Source: Azolla caroliniana (Eukaryota > Polypodiophyta). From it: a DNA stretch of 64,000 nucleotides. Made by a program: the position numbers and the translations under genes. A model generated the notes under the pieces. It made no database searches and was not told where the DNA came from. It worked only from the letters and a program-made list of their open reading frames with translations. Positions 22,226 through 34,848 of this stretch are shown here, one piece after another. How positions within the stretch are numbered: the stretch's first letter is position 1; each line of letters opens with the position of its first letter. The DNA lies in assembly GCA_043228905.1 (NCBI GenBank), contig JBHGNT010000007.1:15810001-15874000 (forward strand), in the 5' to 3' direction.

Positions 22226-23640
22226 ACCACGAAATGGCAATTGGATGGTCATGGATCTTCAAAGTGAAGTACAACTCCAACGGCACTATCAATCGGTACA
22301 AGGCTTGGCTTGTGGCAAAGGGTTATGTGCAAACGCACGATGTCGATTATGAAGAAACCTTTGCAGCAATGGCAAAGATGACAACCATTCGAACTGTGAT
22401 AGCACTCGCAACAGCCAAGGGATGGCACCTCCATCAAATGGACATCAAGAATGCCTTTCTCGAGGGCAAATTAGATAAGGAGGTGTACATGGTACAACCA
22501 CCAGGCTTCAAGTCGAGCACTCACCCACAAGCAGTATGTCGAGTCAAAAAGCCTCTCTACGGCCTCAAGTAGACACCTCGAGCCTTGCACTCGAAGATAA
22601 CCCATTATCTTCATCAAATAAGATTCAACGTGTCCAAATCTGACAACTGTCTGTTCATCCAGAGCGACTTCGGAGGATAGGTATTTATCATCATTTATGT
22701 GGATGACTTGGTCATAGGATGAGAGCACTTAGTAGATATTGAGCACATCAAGAAGCTCCTCTCCAACCGATTTGAAATGAAAGCCCTAAAGGAGCTTCAT
22801 TACTTTCTAGGAATAGAAGTAATTCGGACTCCTGATGGCATCATGCTTTCTCAAAGGCACGATATCCTCCATCTCCTTTACAAGTTTGGGATGACACAAT
22901 GTAAGCCTATCACTACCCCTCTCGATCGAAATCTAAAGCTAGATGTCGACTCAGGCACAAGTGAGTGTGAGCCGATTTTTTATCGTGAGCTAGTCAAAAG
23001 CCTAATCTACCTCACAATTACCTAACCCGACCTGAGTTACCCGGTCGGCCTCCTTAGTCATTTCATGCAAACTCCATGAGACATCCATCTCGACTATGTT
23101 AAGAAAGTGCTAAGGTATGTGAGTGGAACCACAGATTTCAACATCCTCTACATATCGGCGACACTGATACAACTCGAAGGGTACACAGATGCCGAACGGG
23201 CTGGCTACAAAGTCAACAAACAATGAACCTCAAGGTTCTTCTCCCTCGGCAGCTAAGCCATCCCCTAGAGAAACAAAAGGTAGCCGACAGTTGCACGGTC
23301 GAGCACAGAGGCTGAATACAGGGGTGCGACTGTTGCCGCCTGTGATGCCGTTTGGCTAAAACGGATATTGAAGGATCTTGGCATTCCCATATCATATCCG
23401 ATTCTCCTCTATTGCGACAACATGAGGAACATTCACGCTCGGACCAAGCACATCAAAGTGCAGTATCACTTCATCTGAGAGCGTGTTCTAGCCAGGGATG
23501 TCGACCTGCAATACATAAGAAGGAACCTACATACGGCTGACATCTTCACCAAGCCTTTGGGAGTTGACAAGTTGTGACATTTCATGATGAACCTGGGTTT
23601 TTTGAGCATTGACCAGCCAGGCTTGAGGGGGACTAAGGAG
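22225..23640 (+). pseudogene. Copia reverse transcriptase and RNase H (broken)
   Basis: RT begins IGWSWIFKVKYNSNGTINRY, with the conserved DVDYEETFAAMAKM and MDIKNAFLEGKLDKEVYM. The catalytic stretch VFIIIYVDDLVIG lies near 22680-22720. RNase H pieces include RTKHIKVQYHF near 23445. Stops at 22570 (TAG for an expected Gln), 22678, 22720, 23023 and 23078 break the frame. Confidence 0.85.
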
Positions 23641-23732
23641 CATCAGGAGTAAACCGGAGTCAACTCAAACCCAACCTGAAGACTAGTCCAAACCAACCAT
23701 CCGACGACCGGAAGTTGTATTTGAAGGTGAGT

Positions 23733-24300
23733 GTTGAGAATCAAACTCAACGTTTCTATGTTTCTATTGTGGAGAGATTAATGGATATGGTTATGGAAGA
23801 GATGTTTAAAGGTTAGAAGTAATGTGTGTGGTCACATTGTAGGAAATTAGGGACTTAAATGTTGAAGTTTTCTTAGAGAAAAACTCGGTATGTGTTTGTT
23901 CTGGCATTGTAGCAACTTCATGCAGTGAAGTTCTGGCTCTTCAAAGTTGAATGTTGTGAATTATTCTTCCACATCACATGGTATATTCTTGTTATTATAT
24001 ATTGTTACCCGTAAGAATATATGGGGAGGCATAAGGGTATGTGTAATGATGTGCCTGTGTAAAGTAAATGAGTGTGTGAGGATGAGTATGTGTATGGACA
24101 CATGCACAACTATGTGCATATGTACAAGAATGCGTAATAGTCTTATTTATAACGGTCATGTAACTGTTACATTGGATGTATTATATAAACCCCCTATGGG
24201 GTATGTAAGGAATAAATTTTTCCCTCTCATTTTGGTGTGTTTCTTTGTTTCACTCTCCTTCTCTCTCTCTATCGTTCTTGGCTTCACCCCCCACTCAACA
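23733..24300 (+). repeat. Copia LTR-like sequence
   Basis: It starts TGTTGAGAATCAAACTCAAC, a beginning also seen on the minus strand at 50737 and 53500, and ends near CACTCAACA at 24300. It has a TATATAAACC box near 24182 followed by a CT-rich leader. The inner part, from about 24030, matches 26510-26836. Confidence 0.65.
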
Positions 24301-24454
24301 ACACTTTTGGCATGCTTTACAGCCAATCTTCCCTTGAGAGGAAGTCTGTCTGTCTCTCTCCCCCTAACTATCTATTTGCTGGTGTCTTTTGTTATAGTGT
24401 GGTTGGTGTGTGTTTCTATGTGTGAGAGCTAGTGACGATGGCAATGGCGATCTA

Positions 24455-25337
24455 TTGCTTGTGTTTCTAATGGATCCAAGGCTTTATGGACATGGCCTCG
24501 CAGATCTCCTCTGCTCTCTCATGGCCTCCACTCCACCACGTGCGATTCGCCTTCGTCAACGCCGACTCCTTCGTCTCTTCGATCCGTCACAATCACTCCC
24601 TCCCTTCCCCTCCCCATGCGATGCTCCTCCTCATGACTACCTAGCCTGCAAACCCTAACCCTCATGCTTTCCCTTTCATGGGTGTCAAGATTGTCTCTGT
24701 CTTCCCGGGCAACTCCCAGGCTCCCTCCAATAATGCTTCCTATGGCGGCGTAGTTTCGGCCTCCTACCTGTTCTGCTCCGCCATCTTGGGCCGGCCTGTT
24801 GTGTTTCTTGATGGAGGAAGCCTCACTTTGTGGAGAACTGCCGATGTATGGAACCGCACCTACAACAGAGCTTCAGCCATGGCTGAAAACCTATAGGCCA
24901 GGATGAAAAACCGAGATGTTGCCATTTCAACATGCTCCACTCTAGAAGAAGCATCTTGATCCGCCAACCTCATCTATTGTGCTACCAGGTCTAAAGATGC
25001 GTTGATTCGTGGGGCATGGTTACATCCAGGTTCACACTTAGACCTAGTTGGATCATTTCGTCCTCACATGTGTGAAGTTGATAAGGATGACATCTGTGAC
25101 AATGTTGTATTTGTGGACACAGAGGCAGCTGCCATTGAAGTTGGAGAGGTGGTTGGTCTGAGTAGGTTTGTTCAAGGTAACCTCTCCCAGCTCCTCTCTG
25201 GAGAGAGGCCACGTAGAAGGAACTTGACTGATATCACAGTGTTTAAATCGATCGGGTGTGCCCTTGCCAATCTGGCCACAACTCCGCTTGTTTATGAAAA
25301 GTTCATAGGACAATCAAATCTGAAGAATGGCTAGATC
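24455..25337 (+). pseudogene. Ornithine cyclodeaminase / mu-crystallin-like fragment (SARD4-type)
   Basis: The translation gives GVKIVSVFPGNSQAPS, YGGVVSASYLF, LDGGSLTLWRTADV (24678-24893). After two stops come WLHPGSHLDLVGSFRPHM, VFVDTEAAAIEVGEVVG and DITVFKSIGCALANLAT (25002-25334). These are the hallmark motifs of the OCD/Mu-crystallin fold (NADP-dependent ketimine reductase). In plants one such protein, SARD4, acts in pipecolate synthesis. An N-terminal piece lies in another frame at about 24530-24655. The interior shows no obvious introns. The last 50 bp are tandemly duplicated (25287-25336 and 25337-25386). It is broken, and probably a copied gene fragment caught between LTR-like sequences. 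Confidence 0.8.
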
Positions 25338-25386
25338 TTGTTTATGGAAAGCTCATTGGACAATCAAATCTGAAGGACAGCTAAAG

Positions 25387-26509
25387 ACAGCTTTTCATAT
25401 GACAAATCTCATCACTGCTCCAATACCTTGAAAACTTTGATGCCATCGAAAAGGCTTAGGTCAAGATGTTGAAATTTTGGTATATGGAACATCAGCAAGA
25501 AGAAACCATTGCTAACTGCTAGAGGCTTCAATCACTGTCTTCAACCTGATCTCCAACTTTTCAACATTAGCCAATTTGTTTATAGAAAAGTTTATCGGAT
25601 GAAGCTTGCCATGGTTTTGGAGATCTTGCATGAAGGTATAAGTGTTGAAGAAGAAAAAGAAGGTTACCCTGTTCAGAATGATAGAGATCACCATGTCTAT
25701 GTATATAGAGAACTTGATAAAATAAAGATTGATGAAGAATATTGTCTTAATAAAGGTACAAATCATGACATCAAATTTGGATTCCCAAGTACAAGAAGGT
25801 GATAATAGAGAGGAGAAAGCAGCGAAGCAGTCCCTTCCTTTTCGACTTCTTGCTCAAACAAGCTTGTGTTCTCTTCGTTAAATTTTCTGGTGGCTTTCTT
25901 TAGCTCCCTATAAGAGAATTTTCTAGGACCACTTGGCCATCACCGCCGCCACGGCCATATTGCTTCCAGTCGAAGAAGACGAAGAGGAGAACAAAGAAAG
26001 AACAAGAAAGCGAGAGAGAGAGAGAGAGAGAAAGGGGCAGAAAAAATAATTCAGAGACACGAGGGGACACAAACAAATTTCGGAAACAGAAGGGCAGGAC
26101 ACGAGATTTCTAAAACCGGAGGGTACTTAATATAATTTTAGAAAAAAACTTGCGGGGTAGGACATAAATTTTCGGAAACACAACTCATCACTACACATAC
26201 TAGTAAGGAAAAAGAACATATCTATATCTATATATACACACACCCACAATTATTAGTAAACCTAAATGACAGTACCACAGTGGATAATCATGCAATTATG
26301 CTGACCGAACGAGAATGTTCGTGTCAAGCCAGCTCTGATCAAAGTTATCTATGGTTGAGCAGTAAGCCGGTCGAGGAATTTCCGTCCGTGAGAGAAGACT
26401 GATGGAGTTCCGGTCAACAAGAGATTTTTCGGCATGGGATTGTGGGTCCGACGTGCAATGCACTGTCCCACAAGTGTGTCAGGTGTTATCCATATAGGTG
26501 TACGGGATG
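25387..26509. other. Stretch without a recognised gene
   Basis: An open stretch at 25509-25802 encodes 97 residues I do not recognise. A (GA)n run lies at about 26013-26033. The rest is non-coding. Confidence 0.4.
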
Positions 26510-26836
26510 GATAAGGTGTAATGTGTATGGTGTGTAAAGTCTAAGGTGTGTAATATGTAATATGTATACGAGTCTGTGAGGATGAATATGTGTGAGCACA
26601 TGCACAATTATGTGCATGTGACAAGAATGTAATAATCGTCTTTTTGTAACGATCATTATTTACCGTTACATAATGTACTATAGAACCCCCTTATGGTGCA
26701 TATAAGGAGAAGAATATTTTTTTCCCCTCTCACATTTGTGTCATTTTCTATTTGTCTTTCTCTCTCACTCTGTCTCTAACTTTACCCGTTGGGAGGGGGG
26801 TGAAGCCATTCTAGGCTTCACCCCCACCCCAACAAC
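26510..26836 (+). repeat. Partial LTR-like copy related to 24030-24300
   Basis: It shares the order 'gtgtgtaaag', 'gaggatgaatatgtgtg', 'acatgcacaattatgtgcat', a TATA region with ACCCCC, a CTCTCTCT leader and the end CCCAACAACA. Together with 23733-24300 it brackets the OCD-like fragment. Confidence 0.6.
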
Positions 26837-27640
26837 ATATATGTTCTATTAGATATATCATTTTTTACTTCCATGAAACCATGATATATACAATGTTACA
26901 TAGGCATGTCAAAGAAGATGGCATTAACGATGATCCTATTCTTTGAATGAAGCTGGTGTGAAGACACACATACTCTCCATGCTAACATACATACAAACAA
27001 GTACACATACATCCATCCATACATACAAACACATTCTAAACAAAAGAAATGTTGAAAAGAAAAACAAAAAATAAATAGTATAGAACTAAATAAATAAATA
27101 ATAAATACATACTTGTTAAAAAAAGTAAAAACAAAAATTAAACATGTTGCAAATAGATGGTATGCAAGTGATGCCAATAGTGATGAGTTTTGGCATCACT
27201 ACTAACCTATTTTATTGTGACATGTATAGAATACACATCCACATAGGCCTAAGGTGTGCATATATATGGAACACACATATATACACTTCTACATATATAC
27301 ATACATACATAGACACACTCAATAGAGACACATAGACACATGACACAATACAATATGTACATACAACACTTGCAATACAGTACAACACATACATACATAA
27401 ACATGGAATACAACACCATCCACATAGGCCTAACGTGCAAAAATAGTGGAAAAACATATCTTGAACGCACGTGATACAACCTCTTTACTTATAGTGGAGC
27501 CCTCAAGGAAACTAGACCACTATTCAAGTAGGCCAGCCAGTTGTACTCTCTACTCATGATCGACATCGTATTCGACATCATTTGCGCTTAATCTGCGATT
27601 GACATTGAGATAAGCAATAATTATGCTTAATACAGCTAGG
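26837..27640. repeat. Low-complexity CA/TA-rich stretch
   Basis: ACATACAT-type runs dominate 26960-27480. A short segment ('catccacataggccta') occurs twice, at about 27237 and 27417. I see no gene. Confidence 0.7.
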
Positions 27641-28005
27641 AAACGTTGGGGAAGACTAGTTGGCTCTGTCCCACTGCTCGTCGTACCCACTTCAAGCAAG
27701 CTTAGCAACCTAATTGCCATTTGAAATCAAATTGGCAAATCCATAGCCAATTTGATTAGGCAAAATTCGGATAGACTAGTCGACTCTACTCTGATTCGGT
27801 TGTAGTCGTCGTAGGTAGGACAAGCTGATTAGTTCGTATCCAATTTGGTCCAAATAAATTTTAGGTGGACTAGTCGGTTGCACCCTATCACCGATTGTTA
27901 GTTGTAGTCATTTTAGGTAGGGCAAGCCGATTAGCTGATTTAGTTTGTGTCTGATTTGGCTAAATCAATTTTGGGTGGACTAGTTAGTTGCCAACTACAG
28001 ACAGA
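27640..28005. repeat. Tandem repeat, unit about 105-120 bp
   Basis: Four imperfect units share 'ggtggactagtcgg' and 'gttgtagtcgtcgtaggtag'. The array ends just before the copia gag ATG at 28029, so it probably belongs to that element's LTR or leader. Confidence 0.65.
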
Positions 28006-28028
28006 ACTCTCAGTCGACACAAACAAAA

Positions 28029-30068
28029 ATGGCTTCCACATCCGGCTCATCAGACATGCGTCTCTCAAAGTTCGACGAATCAAGCTTTAGCTTTTGGAAG
28101 GAGTAGATGCAAGACTCTCTAATCATGAAAGGTTAGCTTGATATGATTGAGTATGAACAAGCTCTAGAAGAATACAAGCCCAATGAGTGGACAAAATTAG
28201 ATGGAATCGTCCGGGCCACCATTCGGATGCACCTCTTCGAGTCAATGTACTACACAGTGTAATCTGGTTCAACAACATTCCAACTATGGAAGACATTATC
28301 GAACACATATTGATATGGTGTACAAGACAAATGATAATCATACACAATATGAGGGCTTGATCAAACCGATTAGATAGAGTTATGAATTATAATAGATTAT
28401 ATAGACCAAGATAACTATGAATTAGAGAGAGAGAGAGAGAGACTCAAGAGATAAAGAGAAAAGGTAGAGAAGATGAGAAAGGGGTAAGAATGTTATAATA
28501 TTCAAGTATCAATACCATACAAAGGAGATAAACTCCACATTGACCTAAAAAACCAAAGACCTTCTTACTTCCAATCACTCAAACCCACTATTAAGACCCT
28601 TCTTCTTCCACTAAAACACCTCTTCCCAAGACTCCTCATCCTCTATTAGCACCCCTCCTCCTCTATTAGGATCCTCTTTTATAATTTTCTTCTTCCTCCT
28701 CGTCACGCTATTTTTCGAAGCTTTCTATCTCCTATTTTTAGCTAAGACCCAACGACCTTCTTATCGTCATATCTCCTTCATCCAAGCTCCAAATTTAGAG
28801 ATTTAAAAAGATATAGATAGCTCTCTTTACAAGCTTTACCCACGTGATATTTGGATTAAAAATGAAAGAGTTATGACCATTCCTATTTTACTGTTTTTTA
28901 TGGCCCGCTTTTTCTCTTTTTACTTTTCTCTATGTATCTCATTTTTACTTTTAACTTCTTCTTAAGATATTGGTTTGTGTTCTTTGCCTCCAAATGTGAA
29001 TGCTCTATATCTTATATTCTTGTAACGTTCAATGTCTTGAATTCTAAAAACACTTTCACACATATGAGAAAAAGGTCGTCGTCACAAAGATATATCTGAT
29101 CTGGCATCTTTACAACCTTTGGATGAAGGAATCCGATTCGGTCGAGGCACATATAAATGAGTATGAAAGCATAAGTTCCCAACTTTCGGCTGAGGGGATG
29201 ACGATTGAAGATGACCGGAAAGCTCTTGTATTAATGAGTAATCTACCCCCTTCTAGGGAAACTTTCGTCACTACGGTGTGCAACACAGGAGCAACCATGC
29301 AATACCCTAAAGTCAAAAGCTCAATGTTGATAGAAGATGCTCAAAGAAAATTGTTTCTACACGATTTGGCCAGAGACATTTATGTAGTATAGAGGTCGGC
29401 TGAAAAACCGAATAACCGGGGAATAAGTTCTTCTCGGCAACCGATTAATCCTCGAAGCCAATGCAAGTCCAACAATAGCCAAATCTGCAATTATTACAAG
29501 AAAACCGAACATATTAAGGCTGATTGCCACACCCTCAAAGCCAAGAACAATAAGGCTCAAGAATCAGCGCGAAAGGGCTAGTCGGAAGAGGAAGTCAACT
29601 TTGTCGGCTCATCAAGCCAAGTTTTGACTGACGAACCAAATATATTATTTTTCGAGAATTCATTCATTGTACCTGCTTTATGTCACTCTCTGAGAGGGTG
29701 CCTTATTCCTCATAGACATTCTTGTGTCATCGTTATGGCACGGCCAACTCAGCCACCTTAGCGAAGCCGAGATCATGTATTTATCAGGGGCAGCTACATC
29801 CTCAAACTCTCCTTCTCCTATCACCAATTTTGTGAGAATTGCCAATACGGCAAGCAAGCCACGACGTCACACCCAATGACCGCATCTAGAGAATCGAGTT
29901 CGCTCGATTTGGTTCATTCGAACGTTTGTGGCCCAATGCTACATCAATCTCTCGGTGGCACCTCCTACTTCCTCACGTTCATTGACAACTCGACAATGAA
30001 ACTGTGGGTGTATCCTATCCAAACCACGGATCGCGGTTTCATGATCTTTTTTAAATTAGGCTTCTAAC
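28029..30068 (+). pseudogene. Copia gag to integrase relic, split by a solo LTR
   Basis: Gag starts at 28029 (MASTSGSSDMRLSKFDESSF) and breaks at 28310. It resumes at 29061 with YEKKVVVTKIYLI and the UBN2 stretch MKESDSVEAHINEYESISSQ. A CCHC knuckle has lost one Cys (ICNYYKKTEHIKADC). After protease debris, the integrase start reads LDLVHSNVCGPM and YFLTFIDNSTMKLW (29876-30060). It ends near 30068 against an inverted copia fragment. Confidence 0.8.
28311..29060 (-). mobile_element. Solo LTR, 750 bp, with target duplication CATAT
   Basis: The copia gag codons for SNTY and YEKK flank it, and the 5-bp repeat CATAT stands at 28306-28310 and 29061-29065. The insert starts TG and ends CA. A second, diverged copy in opposite orientation lies at 18106-18842. 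No protein is encoded. A (GA)n run at about 28423-28442 and a TATATAA region near the inner end fit an LTR. Confidence 0.85.
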
Positions 30069-30089
30069 TAGTTTACGATAGTGAGTCGG

Positions 30090-31728
30090 CTCACACTATT
30101 CTATGACGGAGTCAACATCTAGATTCAAGTTTCGATCGAGAGGGTTTGCCATATATTTGCACTTAGTCATCCCGAACTTGTATAACACATTGAGGATGTA
30201 GTGTCGTTGGGAAATCATAATGCAAATTGGAGTCTGAATTACTTCTATACATAGAAAGTAATGAGGCTCTTTCATGTCCATCATCTCAAATTTATCGGTG
30301 AGGAGAGACTTGACCTTGTTGATGTCGACTAGCTATTCACCGCCAATGACTAGATCATCGACGTAGAGAATGATGAAAATTGGTCTTTTGGAATCGCTTC
30401 TTAAATAGATTCTGGAATTTTTGCCTTTCCTTTGTCTGAATTTGGACTTGGTTGTGACATGTTTTTCTTTCTTGGAGGGTCTCGAGGTGCACTCAATCTG
30501 GTTGTGATCGAACTCTCCTTAGCCATTGCCCTTAGTTGTTTGTCATTGTCCAAGTTGTCTTCAAAATCGATCATGATTTGTTCGGGGGGAGTCGACTTCG
30601 GTTTGTACCATGATTCCGATTCATCAAAGACTATATTCCGACTTGCGCAAACCTTCTGAGTAGTGAGGTTGAAGCATTTCAACCCCTTTTGCTCCAATGA
30701 GTATCCTATGAGGATACACTTCTCCGATTTTGGGCCGAGCTTCTACCGCTTCTCATCAGGAATGTGCACGAATGCAATTGAGCCAAATATCCTTATATGG
30801 GATAGATCCGGCTTATTTCCATAGTACAAGGGATGACATCATGCACACCGGATGTCATACATCAGTTCATTATGTAGACGGTTGTATTTGCTACTTCTGC
30901 TCAATATGACTTCCGCATGTACTTCTCGTTCATCATGGCCCTTGCTACTTCGAGGATGTGCCAATTGTTGCGTTCGGCCACTCCGTTCGATTGTGGTGTG
31001 TGTCTGCACGTAAAATCTCGCCGAATTCCTTCTTTTTGGAGATAAGCCAAAAATTTGTCAGAGAAGTTCTCTTTTCCTTCGTCCTATCGAAGGCATCTAA
31101 CATGCCGACTTGTTTCCGTTTCGACTCCACTTTTGATTTTTTGTAAGTGTTTGGACACTTCACTCTTCTACCTCAATGGGCAAGATCCAGGTATGCCTAC
31201 AGATGTCTTTGATAAAGGTGACATAATATCAACATCCTCTGAATGTTGTCATCTGAATAGGTTCCACACATATGAGTGGATCACATCTAAGAGTCCTTTG
31301 TTCACGTTTTTCTCCTTTGGAAATAGATGCGATGTTGTTTGCCGAATTGGCATGCTTCACATACTCCATTGATTTCCTTTTCCTGAAATGTAGGGAGTCT
31401 GATGATGAATCCTTTTGATTGCATCCCCTTGAGCTTTTGGAGGTTGATATGGCTTATTCTTTTATGCCATAGCTCTATATCAGTGTCAGCTTTATGGCCC
31501 TTTGTGAACATGGCCGATTTTACCACGTTCAACTCAAGGATAAACATTCGGCCATGAGCAATGAGTAGCCTTCCTTCTCAATAAAGCAACCACCTTGGTT
31601 GAATCGGACTTGCATGTCTTGCTCCACAATTTGGCCGAGCCAGACCAAACTCTTTGTTATGGTCAGAACATGCAATACATTCTTGATACAAGGTTGTTTG
31701 TCCTCTTTCTCGAATTCGACATTGCCGA
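30090..31728 (-). pseudogene. Copia protease tail, integrase and partial RT (broken)
   Basis: From right to left come VEQDMQVRFNQGGCFIEKEG, the zinc module IELWHKRISHINLQKLKG with CEACQFGKQHR, integrase and linker (NLTTQKVCASRNIVFDES, 30401-30697), and the RT tail (HYFLCIEVIQTP, YILNVLYKFGMTKC, 30096-30284). Stops and shifts separate the parts. Confidence 0.85.
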
Positions 31729-32636
31729 TGTCGTAGTGTAATTCACACACTACGTGAAAAGTTACATTTTTTGTCTCTCCAGATAGGGCATGGAGTACTC
31801 GGTGAGAACCGCAAGAAGGAACCGGTAAGGACTGAAACCGGTAAGGAGACCCGGCAAAGAGCCGGATGCAGAAGGCCGGTGAGAGTCAGTGAGAAACGGA
31901 CGAAGAGATCGGGAAGGAGGTTCCGGCAAGAACCGGACAAAGAAAACTAGCAAGCACCGGATGAAGCAGAACCGGAAAGAGCCGGATGAAGAAGGCCGGT
32001 GAGAGTCTCTCACCGGATGAAGAGACATATTTGTAAATAGAAGAAAGTATAAAAACATATATTACATGCATAGGGCAAGATTCAAACCGTGCACCTCCAT
32101 GTTAATAATATTAAGCCTTATCATTATACTAGCGTATTATGAGTTTTAAAGTTATACTAAACTTTATCCCATGTAAAATTTCTAGACATGCATGGTACAA
32201 AAAGTTATTCATGCATAGACACTCGAGTAAAAAGAAAAGATGAGATAGAAAGCTAATCATGCACATGTAGTGTGCATGAAAACTAAAAATAGGAAAAGCA
32301 TGATGCTTGCATGTAATAAACTTAGACTCTTCCAACACTATATAAGGAAGAGAGAAAGATGTATAGAGGTTGTTGATTATTTTACAAGGATTTTGATCAA
32401 TCTAATATATTCGTGGGATTCATGATTTTTTTCCATCTATTTCTCTCTTACATTCTAAGTATCAATTAATACACTATACTCATGGGATTCACGAGTTTCT
32501 TATCTTCTTTCAAATATTTCTCTTTCTTGCAATCGATTCATAAGGAGCCTTATCTCATATTCTTCTTTCTCCTAGTCCAAAACCTCAGCGGTTCCCACCC
32601 GATTCACACAACGATCCAGAGCCGAAAGGCACGACA
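31729..32636 (+). repeat. Gypsy 5' LTR
   Basis: A 908-bp repeat, TGTCGTAGTG to GGCACGACA. Short CCGGATGAAG/CCGGTGAGAG units expand it relative to the 3' copy. A tRNA-like module in antisense lies at about 32074-32135. A TATATAAGG box stands near 32339. Confidence 0.95.
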
Positions 32637-32640
32637 CAAG

Positions 32641-32656
32641 TGGTGAACCCGACGTG
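32641..32656 (+). other. Gypsy primer-binding site
   Basis: TGGTGAACCCGACGTG starts four bases after the LTR. Its TGG start fits pairing with a tRNA 3' CCA. I cannot name the tRNA with certainty. Confidence 0.7.
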
Positions 32657-32659
32657 AAA

Positions 32660-33958
32660 ATGGGTGGCAAGGAGATGGAAAATCAACCAGAGGCTAACAA
32701 CATGATGATGATGTTCGAGCGGATGCTTCAAGAACAACGTGCGATGTCGGAGATAGCGGCGGCAGTAGAGCGGCTCGTGCAACGGATCGGGCAATTCAAC
32801 GGAAAGGACGTATCATGCTATCTTCGGGACTACAAGGTAGAAATGCTATGGTGCGGGATTTCGGAAGGACTGCAAGTGGCATCCTTCAACTAGGTGGCTA
32901 TTGACGGGCTTCAAGCAAGTATCCACGGGCTACGACAACAAAATCCGACATGGGAAGTGTTTGAAGAGGCGCTAAAGACCACGTTCGCTATCGAGGACTC
33001 CTCCAAGGCAACGCAGAGAGGATTTGAGGATTGGGTAGAAACGCCGGACAAGGGGATGAAGGTCTTCGATGTGTTTTCGGCATTCGAAAGTCGGTTCGGG
33101 AGGTTGTCTGCGAGAGATCAAGCTATCCTCGCACCGGACAAAGTTATCATGTTCTTACGAGCCGTAGACGTCCGGGACCGGAAGGATCTTGGAGTGCTTC
33201 TAGAGGACACGAATACCGATAGTGGTCTCACCGAAACATGGGAAAGCGTGCGGGATATCGTCGCGCGATACACATAGAGGGGGCAATGGCTTGCCAACGA
33301 AGAAAAGAGGGTTTCGGAACCGATTCCGAAACCGAGATCCGGATCGGAAGACCATCCGCCGCGGGCTCAGGAAGCTACGACTGAGAAGGGAATCGACGCA
33401 ACTACGGTGGAGCAGTTGCTGAAGGAGATGGAAAATCTAAAAATCGCGATGGTGAAGAAGTCGGATGACCGTCCCACAAGTTCCAAGTATATGGACCGTC
33501 GATGGATATGGTGCGATAGCACCGAACATGATCAGAGGGATTGCGACGAGCACAAGGAAGCGCTACGACAGGATCTTATCTACTACGAGGGAAATCAGAT
33601 TCATTCGATGGACTCTCGGAAGCCGCTCTGACCGAACTTCCGAAAAGGCGGCATGAAGAAGGTCCTAGAGGAGGAAATAGTGGCGAAGAACAATTACGCG
33701 ACAACTGCGGGAATACGTGTCGGGGAGTCATCGGGAGCAAAGGTGTCTTTTTTGCCGGAAGTGCTAGAAAACACAGAGAAAACCGACTCTAACGAGATCT
33801 GAAGCACTGCGGAAGGCATCAGGGAAGCTACGGGATGGGAGTGCCCCGTCGATAAGAATAGCGTGTTTGCTTTATGCCAATTGCATGAAGTGTATGTAGA
33901 TGAGAAGCGACGGCGCACGGATGAGGCGGCCGGTCCATCGAAGACACCGGAAAGCTAG
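32660..33958 (+). pseudogene. Gypsy gag (broken)
   Basis: It starts MGGKEMENQPEANN. The Gag body is FNGKDVSCYLRDYKVEML and ETPDKGMKVFDVFSAFESRF. A zinc-binding segment (WIWCDSTEHDQRDCDEH) is followed by YYEGNQIHSMDSR at 33407-33631. Stops are TAG at 32891, TAG at 33276 and TGA at 33629, mostly where CAG or CGA would fit. Confidence 0.8.
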
Positions 33959-33985
33959 AACTCCGGAGGTAAGGGAAAAGAAAAG

Positions 33986-34609
33986 ATGATTCCGGCATTC
34001 GAGCTCGCCTTGGACATCAAACAACAAACGGACTTGAAAAAGGTGTTCGAGGAGAGAATCCTCGATAGCCGGGTAGATTTTTCGCTTCGAGAATTACTCG
34101 GAATAGCGAAGGAGTTCCACGATCTTCTTGTGGATCTCGTGAAGAGAAAAAGGCAAAGTACGGAGGAGAACGCCCCAAGGGTGAATGCAAATACTGTTCT
34201 AATGAATGACACCGAATTGGAGGACGAAATACCGAATTCTCACTACACAAAGCCACACTAGGCACGCGCAACTACGGAGACTCCGGTCCGAATCGGTAAC
34301 ATCAAAGAACACGTGCTAGCATTGATTGATCACGGATCGGAGATCAACTTAATGTCCAAGGAATTCTACCGGAAGGGTAAGTGGCCTATTAACACGAATC
34401 ATGGGTTGAAGATCCGGGCAGCCACTAAAGCAACAGAAGATCTATTTGCGGCTTGTCCGGATGTGACGGTGAAGATCGGGGATGTCGAGATCGACCAAAA
34501 TTTCTTTGTACAAGATGAGGTCTCACACTCCGTGATCCTTGGGCAACCCTTTATCACGGCATCACGGATGGAGACGAAGGTGCTCGATAGCGGTGCGGCT
34601 TTTGCATGA
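33986..34609 (+). pseudogene. Gypsy linker and aspartic protease
   Basis: The first part (33986-34261) is a charged helical linker. The protease at 34313-34609 has ALIDHGSEINLMSKEFY with the catalytic Asp retained, and HSVILGQPFITASRM at its end. It is open over 98 codons but separated by stops from its neighbours. Confidence 0.75.
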
Positions 34610-34848
34610 ATTCGGAGCCAAAACGGAGGGAATTCCGTCCAATTCCTAACGGTGCCAGCAAATCATGAAAGGAACAAGAGAGAGCTCTTGTCCCAAACAA
34701 GAATGGATTTTTAGAGTGGACTGTTGCAGAGTGGGGAAGTGATAGTCCGAGAAGCCCTGATACCCCACACAGGAAGAAACCTCTCGGTGCAAAACAAGTA
34801 CGAATCGGTCCGGATGGGGCATCCACGTACACGTCCGTAACCAGAGGA

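Larger units (their letters stand above)
19520..24300 (+). mobile_element. Decayed Ty1/copia, 5' truncated
   Basis: It runs from protease (about 19525) through integrase, RT and RNase H to a purine-rich GAGGGGGAC near 23626 and an LTR-like sequence starting TGTTGAGAATC at 23733. Gag and the 5' LTR are missing. A foreign block of about 950 bp lies in the integrase-RT linker (21276-22225). The same lineage occurs in minus orientation at 30090-50737. Confidence 0.85.
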
